A stretch of DNA of 64,000 nt from Cavia porcellus (GCF_034190915.1 NW_026947509.1:29768767-29832766), one strand, 5' to 3'; shown: positions 35,752 to 48,159, counted from the stretch's first letter. Notes: generated by a model not told the origin, from the sequence alone. A program made the numbers and translations.

Positions 35752-35823
35752 TCTTTGGTATCAGAGATTGAACTCACGACTTCGTGATTGCCAGGCAGGC
35801 ACTGTGAGCTGTATCCCGGCCCT
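35752..35823 (-). mobile_element. ID-like SINE
   Basis: ggtatcagagattgaactca and gtgagctgtatcccggccct. A second partial copy of the same end lies at about 35706-35735. Confidence 0.78.
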
Positions 35824-36199
35824 CTGATGTTTAATTTTGAAGCTCCAAGTGGTTGCATGTGCTGTCGCAATGGTACCCAGTGATGCACAGCCTAGATCAT
35901 CCCCAGGGCTGGAGTGGCCTCTCTGTATCCCTTCATTTTCCGAGTGTTTGGACACAGTCTGTGAGTAGATGAATTGGGTGTGTGGGCTGCATGACCTGGT
36001 GTGAGCTAAAACTCAGAGAGCAAACAAGGGTTAGAAAGATCCTCACCGAGAAAATTTCCCCCAAGCACTCCAGAAGGGAGCAGGAGAGGCATGGTTCCTA
36101 CCCTGATAGAGATCCTTGGCCCATTTCAATTCCAGGTGATCAGGCAGGGCAAGAACAATTGGTCATCACTGACACTTTCTGAGGATGGATGTCCACATC

Positions 36200-36296
36200 A
36201 GGGGCTGAGGATTTAGCTCAGTGTCACAAGCACCTACCTGGCAAGCATGAGGTCATGAGTTCAATGCCTAGTATACCCCCCCCCCCCCAAAAAAAG
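36200..36296 (+). mobile_element. ID-like SINE with poly(C) run
   Basis: aggggctgaggatttagctc and gagttcaatgcctagtata, then 14 C and 7 A. Confidence 0.85.
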
Positions 36297-36388
36297 GTCC
36301 ACGTCTGTCATTGGTTAACTTCATTCAGAGTGAATGTTGAAACTTCACTGACAAACTAGGAACATAGTCTATATGTAAATAAACACTA

Positions 36389-36449
36389 ATCCTCCTGCCT
36401 CAGCCTCCTGAGTGCTGGCATCACGGGTGTGTGCTACCGCACCCAGCAC
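36389..36449 (-). mobile_element. B1 SINE fragment
   Basis: atcctcctgcctcagcctcc and ctaccgcacccagca. Confidence 0.7.
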
Positions 36450-36708
36450 TGTAAAAGAATCTTGGAATTCACTTCTTTTTCTTTCTTTGTCTCTGCCAGT
36501 TGATCCCATTTCCTGCAGCCATGGCCTGTGTCGTGTCAGCTCTCTTGGCCAGTGACAGTTTGTCCCCTACAGGGCAGAGGCTGGGTGTTCTAGGCTGTCT
36601 GAGTTTTGGGGTTTCCTGGGCACCCTGCCCAGTGGTGGCTCTCAGCTATGACTGCTCCCTCTACACACCTGGGCGTCAGGGGCGGCCACAAAGCAGGGCT
36701 CCTCAGGA

Positions 36709-36920
36709 GCCTCCTGAGTGCCAGGATTCCAGGTGTGGGTCAACAGGCCTGGCTCACCTGAGTTCTTTCCTGCGGAAGGTTTCTCTCACCTCCAGCAGGC
36801 AGAAGTCAGGCTGCGAGACAGGCACTGAGCGGATCCAACTAAACAACTCCAGCCCTGTGCAGAGGGTGGGCTGGGGTTGGGCGCAGGGCTGGGGTGGTGG
36901 AGGCAGAAGCTGCCAGCCCG
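36709..36920 (+). repeat. 210-bp direct duplication, copy 1
   Basis: agcctcctgagtgccaggat, then gcctggctcacctgagttct, cctccagcaggcagaagtca and ggctggggtggtggaggcag. About 95% identical by eye to 37657-37869. Confidence 0.92.
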
Positions 36921-37373
36921 GCTCTGTGTTCCTGAGAACAGTGCTGGTCTCCCACTGATGCGCGCACGTCCTCCTCCAACGGCCTGCAGGTGTTCTGGGC
37001 CCCTGTCCCCGTTCTGCAGGATGCATGCTGTATTTTTGGCAGCAGCTTTTAAAAGCACTCTGTGTCCTTGATTTGTCAATTTTAAAATAGCACGAACATT
37101 TCATCAGGGTTTTTGTTCTGATGAATAGCGCTCTCGCTGGAAATGACTGGCGGTAGGAAAGCGCTCACCAAGCCACCTTGGCCTTGCGGAGTGTGACCCC
37201 AGGACTGGACCATCACCAGGCATCCTGTGCGGATCTATTTTAGGGACACAATAGGAAAATAGTTCGCCTCTTACTCATTACTTGGGTGTTCAAGTGGAAC
37301 TCTTTGTATCTACTTTGTCTGCAGACAAAGAATGGTTTGTAAAATCTGCAGTTTATAGAAATCAGTTGCCTCT

Positions 37374-37530
37374 ATGATGTCATTGCATGCCTATAATCCT
37401 AGAACTTGGGAGGCTGAGGCAGGAGGATCACTACAAATTCCAGCTCAGCCTGTGCTACATAGTGAGTTCAAGGCCAGCCTGGATTACATAATGAGACTCT
37501 GTCTCAAAAAAAAAAAACCCAAAAAACAAA
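37374..37530 (+). mobile_element. B1 SINE
   Basis: gggaggctgaggcaggagga and ctacatagtgagttcaaggc. Full duplicate. Confidence 0.9.
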
Positions 37531-37577
37531 TAACCTGTCATCTTCAGCAGAAGAAAGACCAGATGAGTTCTTTGTGG

Positions 37578-37703
37578 TTTTTATTTATCTCTTTGAGACA
37601 GGGTCTTGTTATGTAGCCCAGGCTGCCCTTGAACTCACAGTGATCCTCCTGCCTCAGCCTCCTGAGTGCCAGGATTCCAGGTGTGGGTTAACAGGCCTGG
37701 CTC
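37578..37703 (-). mobile_element. B1 SINE
   Basis: tctttgagacagggtcttgt and cttgaactcacagtgatcct. Its 5' part overlaps the start of the 210-bp duplication. Confidence 0.87.
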
Positions 37704-37869
37704 ACCTGAGTTCTTGCCTGCGGAAGGTTTCTCTCACCTCCAGCAGGTGGAAGTCAGGCTGCGAGACAGGCACTGAGCGGATCCGACTGAACAACTCCAG
37801 CCCTACGCGGAGGGTGGGCTGGGGTTGGATGCAGGGCTGGGGTGGTGGAGGCAGAAGCTGCCAGCCTGG
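37657..37869 (+). repeat. 210-bp direct duplication, copy 2
   Basis: Same segment as 36709-36920, offset 948-949 bp. Here it is continuous with a full antisense B1, while copy 1 has only the B1 edge. Copy 2 is therefore probably the donor. Confidence 0.92.
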
Positions 37870-38437
37870 TGGGAAGGGCTGCCGGCCTGGACCCGGTATG
37901 ACCCTCACGGACCTCAGCATCAGCCAAGCTGAGGGAAGGAAGGAGAGAGCCGTGTGCCTTGGCTGGACCTGGGCAGGGGCGAATGGGGCACACCCAGCCC
38001 CAGGAAGAGGACAGATGAATGGACAAAGGCTGAGGGCAGAGAGCCAAGGCTGTCCATGCTGGGCAGGGAAGGCAGGCCCCATGTGGTGTGTGTGTGTGTG
38101 TACTCCTATGTGTGTGCTGGGGCGCGTGCCAGGTGAACCCTGAACCGCTTCTTCCTGGACACCCATGTTTGTAGTGACACTGTTCACAGCAGACTGGACG
38201 GGACGGCCCTGCTGTGGTGTCCACAGATGGGCAGTGGTGATGCTGTGGGTGCACATGAGCTCTGTCCAGCTTCACAGGGAGAAAGAACGTCATCTGCATG
38301 GAAGTGGATGTAACCGGAAATCATCACGTTAAGCAAAATAAATTAGATTCAGAAATATAAGCATCATGTGTTGCCTCGTAATGTGTGGACTACTAAAAAG
38401 AAAACAAATGATGACACGAAAGTAGGAAAGTGGGCAA

Positions 38438-38545
38438 GAGATGCTGGAGCACACCAGCAATCCCAGCACCGGGGAGGCTGAGGCAGGAGGGTTGCTTTGA
38501 GCTTAAAGTCAGCCTGGGTTACACAGAAAGATCTGGTGTCACATA
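38438..38545 (+). mobile_element. B1 SINE
   Basis: ggaggctgaggcaggagggt and gtcagcctgggttacacaga. Confidence 0.78.
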
Positions 38546-38549
38546 GAAG

Positions 38550-40078
38550 AAGGGAATGAGAGGGGGGCTTGGGGAAGTTAACAGGGGTACAGATAGCTCC
38601 ATGCCTGTGTGAAGATACCACATCGAGCCCCAATACCCTGGGAGATTAATGACCAGAGTTACATCTTTTAAAAGAGCCTGCTTTCATCTTTCCTGGTGGT
38701 GAAGGGGAAGATCCTGGGAAATGCTGCATGCTGCGGTCCGCTCCACCTTGCCTGTGTCCTGAAGGCCCACAGTTCACTCACCCCTCACCAGGCTGCCCTG
38801 CAGGGAAAGTGAGCTCAGATTCTGGCTCCTGCCTCCCACAGTCGGGGACCTTGATGCCCTCCAGCCTCATAGATCAGAGCCTTGGTCCCCAGGCGCTGAG
38901 GCGGAGGTGGGGCCAGGAAGGTTCCTTCATAAGGAGAAGTTCCGAGGCCTGAATCACAAGGGAGAGGCAAGGGCTGCACCTCGGAGGCTCTGTCTGTCTG
39001 TCTGTCTGGGTCCCCTTCTTGGTCACCGCGAGGTGAGCGGCCTCCTCCTCCAAGGGGTGAGCCTGTCCTGAGGCTGAAGGAGATCTCTGACCTGGAGCTC
39101 GGAAGGGACCCTCTCTGCTTTTATTCAGAGCTCTCATCCCAGGCCACCTGTCACAGGGGTGAAGGCTGACTGACCCCTCCTCATCCACTCTTTCACCCAG
39201 AACCCACAGCCCTTTCGAGCGCCCCAGCACAGGACAAGGCCTCCTTGTGTTCCAGGTAAGGCGGACACCTACGCCCCTTTCAGTCCCTGGAGGTGGCATT
39301 TCTTGAGGTGATCATGGGATTGGGTCACTGTCTGGAAACCAAGGGTCCCTAGCTGAGGGGAAGTAGGCATTGCGGCTTGGAGGCCTGGGGAGAGACAGGG
39401 AGAATGCAGGAAGCCCCAGGCCAGGGCATCTCATGAGCAGGACGCTGCATGGAGTTACCCCCACTGCCTTCACCCCAAAGCCCCTTGTGCCACCTATGGG
39501 CTCAGAGCCAGTGAGCCGGCCTGGAGATGTGCCAGGTTATCAGGGAAGACGCCCCTGGCAGAGCCCATCAGGTCAGCAGTGGGGTGCAGGCTGCTATGGC
39601 AATGCCTTGCAGACCGGATCCCTGGGCTGCTTGCTCTGAGTGTGGGTGCTGCAAACCTGGAGCTGAGGAAGAGTTTTCAGGTGGGGGTGGGGCCGGCTGA
39701 CCACTCCTGTCTGGGATGGCCATGTGCATGTGTGTGTGAAGACCTGGAGGCAGGAAGCAGTGTGCACCGGATCCACGGGAGCTTGAGGGCTGCATGGCAC
39801 CCAGTATCACCCTTCTTGGAGGGCTCTGGGGAGCCCCTCACTTTCAAGTGCCAATGCACCCTTGGGCATATTAGGAAGGCCAGTCCTGTTCCTGGGCACT
39901 CCTGGCCATCCTTTGGAGCTGCTCCCAGCCGATAACAACTTTGCTTTAAAGGACATAAGACGGTAATTTATTCCCAGCCAATAAGAATGATCAAGTGATC
40001 CAATGGCAGAGAACACAGGCCTGGTTTCCCGGGATGATGTGTTTCCCAGCAAAAGAGACTTAAGAACTTTCAGAGCCA
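38550..40078. other. Intergenic sequence, nothing recognised
   Basis: Unique. A (TCTG)5 run lies at about 38990-39008. Confidence 0.4.
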
Positions 40079-40079
40079 A

Positions 40080-40206
40080 ATTGGGCGAGGTGGCACCCGC
40101 CTGTAACCTCAGCACTTGGGAGGCTGAGGCAGGAGGATTGTTGCAAGTTCGAGACCAGCCTGGGCTACAAAGTGAGTTTAAGGCCAACCTGAACTGCATA
40201 GCAAAC
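40080..40206 (+). mobile_element. B1 SINE (left arm of inverted pair)
   Basis: tgggcgaggtggcacccgcc head and both duplicates. It has no A-tail and runs directly into an antisense B1. Confidence 0.88.
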
Positions 40207-40325
40207 TTTGTAGCTGACTTTATAGCTCACTTTGTAGCCCAGGCTGCCTTGAGCTCCTGGCGATCCTTCTGCCTCAGCATCCTGGGTGCTGGGATTACAG
40301 GCATGTGCCACCATGCTGAGTTTGG
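40207..40325 (-). mobile_element. B1 SINE (right arm of inverted pair)
   Basis: ctcactttgtagcccaggct and gcatgtgccaccatgctgag. Tail-to-tail with the preceding copy without a spacer. Confidence 0.88.
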
Positions 40326-40329
40326 TTTG

Positions 40330-42960
40330 TATTTTTTAGTCTGTGCCTGCAGTATGCAAGGATCCCCTTCCCCGTAGGGAGTTGCTGCAGGAACGTCGCA
40401 TCCTCATTCTCTTTGCTTCCCCTGCCTCACCCCTCCATCTCTTGGGCCTTTGTAAAGATGCAGCTTCACAGAGAACTTCACCTCTGCACCGTCCTTGCTG
40501 GGTGGGGGCCATCCTACTGCTCTCATTCTAACTCAACTGCCTCAGTGAAAGCCCCATCTCCCCAGACGGTCACTGCTGAGGGTCAAGGCTGGGGCTTTCA
40601 TGCGAGAACTGAGGGGTTGGGGGACAAGTTCAAGCTGTACCTCCTTGGTGTAATCAGTCCTAGGGAGGCAGGGATGCCTCTGTGTGGGTTTCCCTGGCTC
40701 TGTTCTTTGGGAGTGCCTGGGCCAGCAGGGAAGCTTTCAGACTCCATGGATTTGTACCGAGCCAAGAATGTTCCCCCAGAAGACATGTCCTTCCGGAACC
40801 CCAAATGCGTCCCTCATGGACACTGAGCCTTTGCATAGAGTCTCAGCTTGGCCCTGGCCTCTGGGGCCTGCTTTGTCCTGCCTCTACAGTCTGTGGCAGG
40901 TCACTCAATCTCTCTGAGCCTCGGTCTCTCCACATGTAAGGGAGATAAATTTGAGCCTGACCCTTAGCAAACTGGACAAGTACTAGATCTAGCCTGGAAC
41001 CTTGTCAGGACACATCGGCATGACAATCCTCTGGCTGCAGGTTGCCAAACCAACTCCAGCTCTCAGGAGTTCAGGAGCCTCAATAGGTAGCCAGGTCTGG
41101 GATGAGCCAGTGGTGAGCTGTCACCCCTAGGGGTTCTGTCACCCATTCATCCTGCCTCTTTGTGCTCAGAAGTGGACAGAGATCTGCCCTGCATGGCCAC
41201 CAGTCACTCTGCCCCATCCCGAGTTCACACAGGGCTGGCAGTGACTGGGATGCTGCCTTGGGCCTGAGGGTGCCAGGAGAGAGGATCTCGAGTGCTAAGC
41301 TGAGGGTTTTGCAAGTGGCAAGTGCTCAGTAGGGCAGCTGTCTCTTGTCACGTTTCTAGTCCTCGTCCTCACTGAGTTGGACAGGGCCTCCTGCAGCCTG
41401 GCTCTGCCTACCTGTGCCCCTCAGACTCTGCCACTGAAAGTGTCTCCTGCCCTACACAGCCTCGCCCTATGCCCCAACTGCTGAGGGGCTGGAACGTCCC
41501 CCTCCAGGCCTCCTTCTGGGAGGAGACTTCCTGTCCCTGGGGAGGGGGGCTCTCTCTGGGCTGTACCTTCTGTCCTTGCAGGAACCCTGGGCAGCAGCCT
41601 CTGGCTCTGCAGGCTGCTGTCTCGCCCTGGGGGATGCTGGGCCACCAGTGACAGGACCTGGCTTGATTTGTTCCCTCCCCTGTGCCCTGCCTGGCGGGCA
41701 GCCACGCGCCTAGCTGATTTCGCAGCGGAGGAATTTAACTCTGGATCACAATCCCCACCAGAATTTTCCACTGAGATAAGCGAGGTTGAAGGCCTTGCTA
41801 TCTCAGAGGCCTTAGGGCCCAAGGACAAGAACAAGGACATTCCAGGAGAGCTGGACTCAGATAACTGGAACCCTTGGGGTTGTCTGGCTGTTGCTGGGCC
41901 CTGGGGGTGGATCCCGGTGGAGGGAGGAGAGGAGGGAAGGCCTGTCTGCTGGCAGGGAGGCCCTGCAACAAAGATGGGGATGCGGGTGATACACTGGCCT
42001 GGTATGCAGGGCTTTTTTCAGCCACCAGGGTGGGTGAAGGGTGGGGGTGTTTGGCCCAGGAGGTCCCCAGATCCCCACAGGCTCCGAAACCCTCCTCCAC
42101 TGCACAGTTCTGGTTTCTCCAGCAAGGTGACACCATACTTGTGGGAGTCCTGGGCAGTGGCCACATTTGAAGGCTCATGCAGCACCCTGGGAGAAGTGTG
42201 CTGCTCGGGTTAGATCCAGATCCTCTGGCGACCGGCCTGTGTCCATCTGTCCCCACCTCTCCCTCCGCTGACCCTTGCTGGTCCCCAGTTCCCCTCTGTG
42301 TCCTCCTCGGTCACTTCTGCCACTTTGCCCTTCATATGCTGCTGGGGGGAGGGGATGTAGCCCTCCCCCCTTCTTCCTCCTCCTCCTGCTCTTCGTCTCC
42401 TCCAGATCTCAGGAGCCCATTGCCTGTCCCTGCCTGGCAGCTGTGTGAAGGCCTTGCAGCTGCTGCTAGGGTCTGAAAGGTGCCTGTCTCTGCTGTCTCC
42501 CTCCCAGGCCTGGACCTGCCCTAACCTGATCTGCTCGTAGCCTCACGGTCTTGGCCTAGCTGAGCTGGCTTACATACCCACTGTCCCCCTCTGGACAGGC
42601 CTGGCTTTCAGCACGCTAGTCTAACTGCAGGCACATGGCCCCCACACGGCTGTGCCGCATCTAAAGTGCTCCCCAAGTATCCTGTGGTCAGAGATGCAGC
42701 TTTGTGAGGTGCCCGGATCATAGGGCTCGGTGGTCCCCCAAGGATTAACCCACCCAAGCACGCCTAGCTGATCATCCCTTAGGAGGTGGACCCTGGTGGA
42801 AGAGCATCCTTGAGGCAATGTGTCTGGGGGATGCGTCTCCCACCCTGGCTCCTCCCTCCAGTCCCAGCCCCAAGCTCCTCCCTCCAGTCCACAGCGTATG
42901 GGAACACGGGACCCCAAGCTTGCTCCCCAGCGCCCACCATGGAGGGAAGATAGAAATTCA
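40330..42960. other. Intergenic sequence, nothing recognised
   Basis: Repeat-poor 2.6 kb upstream of RAB17. Could hold the unlocated RAB17 5' exon or enhancers. Nothing diagnostic seen. Confidence 0.4.
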
Positions 42961-42962
42961 CA

Positions 42963-43090
42963 TTGGGTGTGGTGGTGCCTGTTTATAATCCCAGCAGTCA
43001 GGAGGCTGAGGCAGCAGGAATCACCGGGAGTTTGAGATCTGCCTGGGCTATGTAGTGAGACCCTGGCTCAAAATACCAAAGAAAGGAAGT
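42963..43090 (+). mobile_element. B1 SINE
   Basis: ttgggtgtggtggtgcctgt and gatctgcctgggctatgtag. Confidence 0.85.
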
Positions 43091-43104
43091 GAGATAAGGT
43101 TATT

Positions 43105-43170
43105 TATTTCGTGGCACTGAGGATTGAACCCCAGGGCCTTTGCAATGAGCTTCACCCTCCCCCACGCCCC

Positions 43171-43208
<38 letters not shown>

Positions 43209-43285
43209 TTTGTTTTGACACAGGCTAAATTCCAGGTTGGAGCCGGAATTTGTGATCTTCCTGCCTCAGCCTCCTAGTGTGAAGG
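43105..43285 (-). mobile_element. Old ID-like SINE and B1 pair around poly(T)
   Basis: ggcactgaggattgaacccc is an ID-like remnant. A T27 run follows, then ttgttttgacacaggctaaa and cctgcctcagcctcctagtg from a B1. Confidence 0.65.
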
Positions 43286-43733
43286 ACTCTTCTTGGCTTC
43301 CAGTTGCGGCTTTTCTTCCACCTTTTTAATCAATAGCTTTGGGTAAAATCCACATGTGCTGTGCCTTCCACCTTCACAGAGAGATGTGACATCTCCTGGT
43401 AAGGCTGGCACCCTGTGACCTCTGTTCTGTCTGTACCAAGGTGCTCGGTGGAAAACCTCAAGGCCTCAAATAAACAGGAAGTGACAGGAGGGAGTAACGG
43501 GCCCCAGTGGGCAGCGAGGCCCATCCTCCTGGGAGGAAAGGAAGGGAATTCCTTGAAAGATCCGGTTAATCCCAGAAGGAAACCCGAGTCCTCGCTCAGC
43601 ACAGCTGCCCGTTTGGCACCGCCTCCCTGTGTGCTAGCTGGGCACACCACCCTTCCCCCTGCAAAGGGACTGATTTGCAGTGAACTCTACCTGTATTCCA
43701 ATTCTCGCACACCAATGTTTATTGCTGACTACT

Positions 43734-43828
43734 GGGGGTGTGGTGGCCCATGCCTGTAATCTCAGTGGCTGAGGCAGGAGGATTCATCTAGATAAGACCA
43801 GCCTGAACCACACAGCAAAAACAAAAGA
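43734..43828 (+). mobile_element. B1 SINE
   Basis: gggtgtggtggcccatgcct and gaccagcctgaaccacacag. Confidence 0.82.
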
Positions 43829-43829
43829 C

Positions 43830-44708
43830 TTGCTAGACATTTTGTCTTCCTCTATCTCTGGGGAAACCCAGCACCTCAGCCACACCCAGGGGAGAAAGTT
43901 TTGTTCTCATCCAGCCAGGGACATACTCCAGGAGATCCCCCAACCAACCCCAGGGTGCGTAGGGCCCAGGCTCCGGTCCAGCCCGCTCCTGGCTACAACC
44001 CAGGTCACAGCTGTTTGCTGAAGGGGTCAGTGCATTGGCCCAAACTCCCTCCCACTCTCCCAGGCAGTTGGTGCTCCCCTCGGGGTGGTGACTCCATGCA
44101 TTCCTGAGGACGGTGCCCAGAATGAGGTGCACCCTGGAACAGAGCAGGACCTGGGACTGCAGCCAGGTGAAGCAAAGGCCGGCCTGGAACCTGATTTCCA
44201 GGTGCCCCTCTCAGATGGCCATGTGACTGGGTGGACTCTGCCCTGCAGCCTGGAGGCGAGAGCTGCTCCTACTGCCTCACTGTGGCTTCCTTGGCTCTGT
44301 CATCTGCTGCCCAGCTCACCCCCAGGCAGGGGACCCTCTCTTTCTCTTGGCCAGACACGGCTGCAGATCTGTGGGTCTCCCAGGAAGTGACCAGTGGCTG
44401 GCCGGAGCGGGTGAGTCATTGCTGGATCATCTGTGCAGCGTCTGGGTGTGTCTATGTACACTGTCCCGGGTCAGTCTTGAGGGGTGGGCTGGTGTCCAGG
44501 GCCAGGGAGCTCCTTGTTTGGGTCCTGCTGGGATGATTCCCACAAGGAAGCAGATTCCTATGTGAATTTTCCTCTGGGAATTTCTAGTTAAAGGCTTTGA
44601 GCAGAAACTGCTGTAATGAGGAGGATCACCCAGGAGTCCCATCAAATGATACCAGGAAGCCCAATCAGTACGGCTCTAGGAGTTCCGCTAGGTCTTTTGA
44701 ATCTGGAG
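43830..44708. other. Intergenic sequence, nothing recognised
   Basis: Unique and GC-rich, with no exon recognised. Confidence 0.4.
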
Positions 44709-44812
44709 TACACACACCTCTCATCCCAGTACTTGGGTGACAGGAGAAGTGCCATGAGTTCGAGGCCAGCCTGGGCTACACCGTGAGACCCCGTCTAGAA
44801 AAACAAGGAGAG
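44709..44812 (+). mobile_element. B1 SINE
   Basis: ctctcatcccagtacttggg and gttcgaggccagcctgggct. Confidence 0.83.
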
Positions 44813-45559
44813 CAAACCCGCATCTTGTTCTCCTGTGGTGTGGACAGGCCACACCGGCTGGAAAGCGGCAGGAGGGCTGGAACGATCCAGTGAATGGAGC
44901 TCAGGCACCTCTGCCCGCCTGGCGAGGAGGTCACTCAGGACAGTCTCCGGCACCAGGTCCTCCTGAGGTGGTGGCTGGTCCTCGAGAAACAGCGGCCAGG
45001 TTACTTCTCTTTCCCTTTTCCCTTTGGTGGAGGGAGGAGAGATTGAGAGTTGAGGAAGCCAGAGGTCGGGGAGAGGGAAACCCCCCCCCCCAGGAGGAGG
45101 CAGGGTGTGAGGGTGTGGGGTCCCTGCCTCTGGATCACTTTGACAACACCCAGAGCCCATGCTAGGCCTCCTAGGGATCCCCGATAGTTTTCTCTCTCAG
45201 CCATGGGCAAATGGTTGCAATGCATAGTCCCCCAAAATCACACATGGAAAGTTTCCTGGAAGAAAGATAGTGTTTAGAGAAAAAATGGAAACCAAATAAA
45301 AACCAGGAGCAGGAAAAGGATGTAGCCGGTGGGGAGCCTGAAGGGTCCCCAATTCGAGGCCTTGTAGCCTAGGGAGCCCAGGACAGCAAAGCCTTCTGTG
45401 TTTCTGCCCTAGGCGGGGTGTGTGGCCTTGGGTTCTTTCTGGTGCTCATTTCAAAGGGACACATCAGCCTAGGACCACGCTGATGAAAATGTCACTCACG
45501 ATTGTGATGTCCCTGTCTTGCCCTCATGGCCCAGGACGGCCTTGGCTATCCTAGGTCTC

Positions 45560-46017
45560 TTCTGGTTCCAAATGAATTTTAGGATTGCTTTTCTCTAATT
45601 CTGTGAGGTATGCTTTTTGGAATTTTGATCTGCATTGCATGAAATCTGTATAACAGATTAGGGGATATAGCTCTGTGGTATAGAGCCTTCCTGGCAAGTG
45701 CGAGGTCCTGAGTTTGATTCCTGGTACTAAAAAACAAATCTTGAAAGTACAGCTGGTTTCACTATATTGGTCCTTCCTACCCAAGAGCAAGGGATGTCTT
45801 CCCATTTTCAGATATCCTCTTGGATCTCCTTTTTCAGAGTACTGCAGTTTTCAATGTAGAGATCTTTTTCTTCCATCATTAGATTGATTCCTGGGTATTT
45901 CATTTTTTTTGGATGCTACTATGAAAAGGGTTGTTTCCCTAATTTTTCTCTCATTGAGTTTGTTCATGTACAGAAAGGTTACTGATTTTTGAGTGTTGAC
46001 TTTGTATAAAGACCCAA
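45560..46017 (-). mobile_element. LINE-1 fragment, inverted 5' part
   Basis: Matches L1 ORF2 read on the minus strand (the gctactgattttt-type text at its end and gaattttgatctgcattgca are typical reverse-complement L1). It joins a plus-strand L1 3' end at about 46018. Interrupted by an ID-like SINE. Confidence 0.75.
45656..45738 (+). mobile_element. ID-like SINE nested in LINE-1
   Basis: taggggatatagctctgtgg (A box), gaggtcctgagtttgattcc (B box) and tail actaaaaaacaaa. Confidence 0.88.
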
Positions 46018-46862
46018 CCCAAAAATGGATATCGGAAATGAACAGAAACTTTTCAGATGAAAAAATACAATGCCTTGATCATTCATGTAATGCAAATTGA
46101 AACAACTCTGAGATTCCATCTCTTCCCAGGGAGAAAGGTTATCATCAAGAAATCAACCAATAACAAAAGCTGCTGGGGCTGTGGGGAAAAGGAGCCCTTC
46201 TCCACTGTTGGTGGGCGTGCAGACTGGTGCAAACACTGTGGAAATCAGTGTGGAGATTCCTCAAATAACTCGGACTAGAGTTTACGCTCAAACCAGTTAT
46301 TCTGCTTCTTGGTATCTTCTCAAAAGAATAAAAGCATCATACCACAGTGATATATGTGCACTCATGTTCACAGAAGCAGAGTTTGTAGTAGCCAAATCTT
46401 AGAAACATCCCAAAGGCCCACCAGGTAGTGCACGAATAAAGTTTTTTTTATATGATGGAGTACTATTCTGCCATAAAGAAGGATGCACCTGAGACATTTC
46501 TAGGTAAATGGATGTGCCTTGAGACCACACTCTTAAGTGAAATAAATCAGACACACATGCATAAATATTACATTGTTTCTCTGGTGTGAGAAACTGAAAA
46601 ATGTAAAGAAGGACCAAGACGTACAATAGGCATTGTGAAATAGGAAGAAAATGTTCAAACGGTGGTGGTGGGGTGAACGAGAGAAGGGAAAAGAAAAAAA
46701 TGGGAAAGGTAGAAACAAAGCTTTTGTAAATGGGAGTAGAGGAGGGGCTGAAGGGAGGGGAAAGATCCAGATAGATCATGTCCAGGTACAAATTCTCTAT
46801 GTGATCATTACCAGTAGGATCTGATTAGAAACTGTCCAAAAAGAAAAAGAAAAAAGCAAGCA
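46018..46862 (+). mobile_element. LINE-1 3' end (end of ORF2 and 3' UTR)
   Basis: cagatgaaaaaatacaatgc, atgcaaattgaaacaactct, gctgtggggaaaaggagccc and caaacactgtggaaatcagt are well known L1 ORF2 3' words. Ends in an A-rich tail (46835-46862). Frames are broken and the element is inactive. Confidence 0.9.
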
Positions 46863-46869
46863 AGAAAGG

Positions 46870-48020
46870 AAAGCTCACAACCAAATGGTGGGTTCAGTCT
46901 TTCGGGGCAAGAAATGATTTCTGCCGTACATGCACTATTCTACGAGCAGTAAGACCTTGGATTGCCAGGCAAAAAACACACCATTTGTGCCTGTAGTGGG
47001 GGACTGAGATTATGGGATGCTTCCTTTTCTTGACAATGCTGTGCTTAGAGCAAAACACCTTTTAACCGAGATGGATTTTTCTGAAGGGATACGCCGCTGG
47101 CATCTGGCATAGTCGTGGCCTGCCCAGGTTAGTTCGGACTTGTCGGGGGCCAGACCCGCTCTTGGTTTAGGAAGAGTGCTATTCATCTGAAGGAAGCTTA
47201 GTGAAGAAGTTTTGTGGCTGTCTCTAGTGAACAGCTGGGGTGCGGTGGCCACCAGCACTTTACCTCGTGAGGCCACAGTGTGCACAAGTGGGGTGTCTTC
47301 CCCGAAGCAGGCGATTTAAGCAGGAAATGACGTACTGGCCCAGGGGGCCCTGAAAGGCTCATAGCTCTGTCTTTAAAAGCTGTCATCCGTGCAGCCTGGC
47401 TGCCAAGCCATCATTTTGGGACTGAGTTTGAACTGTGGTCCCCGGGGTGGGGATGTCCTGGCACGTCGTGAGCCACTTGGCCAGTGCTGGGATGTCACCA
47501 GAGACCCCGAGTCCTATGGGTGAGCTGGGAACCTGCTCAGGTTTCCTGTGGCTGAGAGTTGGTGGTGATCTGTGGTGGCCTCGAACTTCACGAGGATGCT
47601 TTTCTCTCTTCCAGGGCTCTGTTTGGTGCCCTGAACCCCACCAGCCTGGTGCTCCTCCTGCAGGTGGGCAGGCTCCCCGAGGCACTTCCCCACAGGCTCA
47701 CGGTGTGTGTTTCCCTTTCCCTTTTCATCTCTCTTGCTCGTGTGGCTTGTTCCCAGTGGAATGAGTCCCTGGAGGCTTTGGATGGGTGGCCATGCAGGTC
47801 CTCTGCTGGGCAACTGGGTCGTGGAATGCTGAGGGCTGGACAGGGCCATGTGGGGCCACTTCAGAGCCATGTAGCTCCCAGAACCAGACCCCACTTCCTT
47901 GGACAGACCTTGTTCCCACCCCAGCCACTCTTGCCTTCCGTTGGGACCAAGAAACTGTTCTCACTTCAGGCAAATATTTCAAAACACGGGTGCAAGTAAC
48001 ATGTACTTCTTTTGTGCTCT
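46870..48020. other. Sequence upstream of RAB17, nothing recognised
   Basis: Unique sequence. It may contain the RAB17 5' non-coding exon, which I could not identify. Confidence 0.35.
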
Positions 48021-48025
48021 GTCTC

Positions 48026-48150
48026 ATCCACCCATTCATCCATTCACCCATCCATCCATCATTTGTCCATCATCTATCTATCCATCCATCATCCATTCAT
48101 CTATTCATCTGCCATCCACCCATCCATCCTCAATTATCCATCCACCATTC
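48026..48150 (+). repeat. (CATC/ATCC)n tetranucleotide tract
   Basis: Imperfect catccattcatccatt-type repeats over about 125 bp. Open frames here (rich in H, P, S, I) are artefacts of the repeat. Confidence 0.93.
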
Positions 48151-48159
48151 ACTTTCTAG

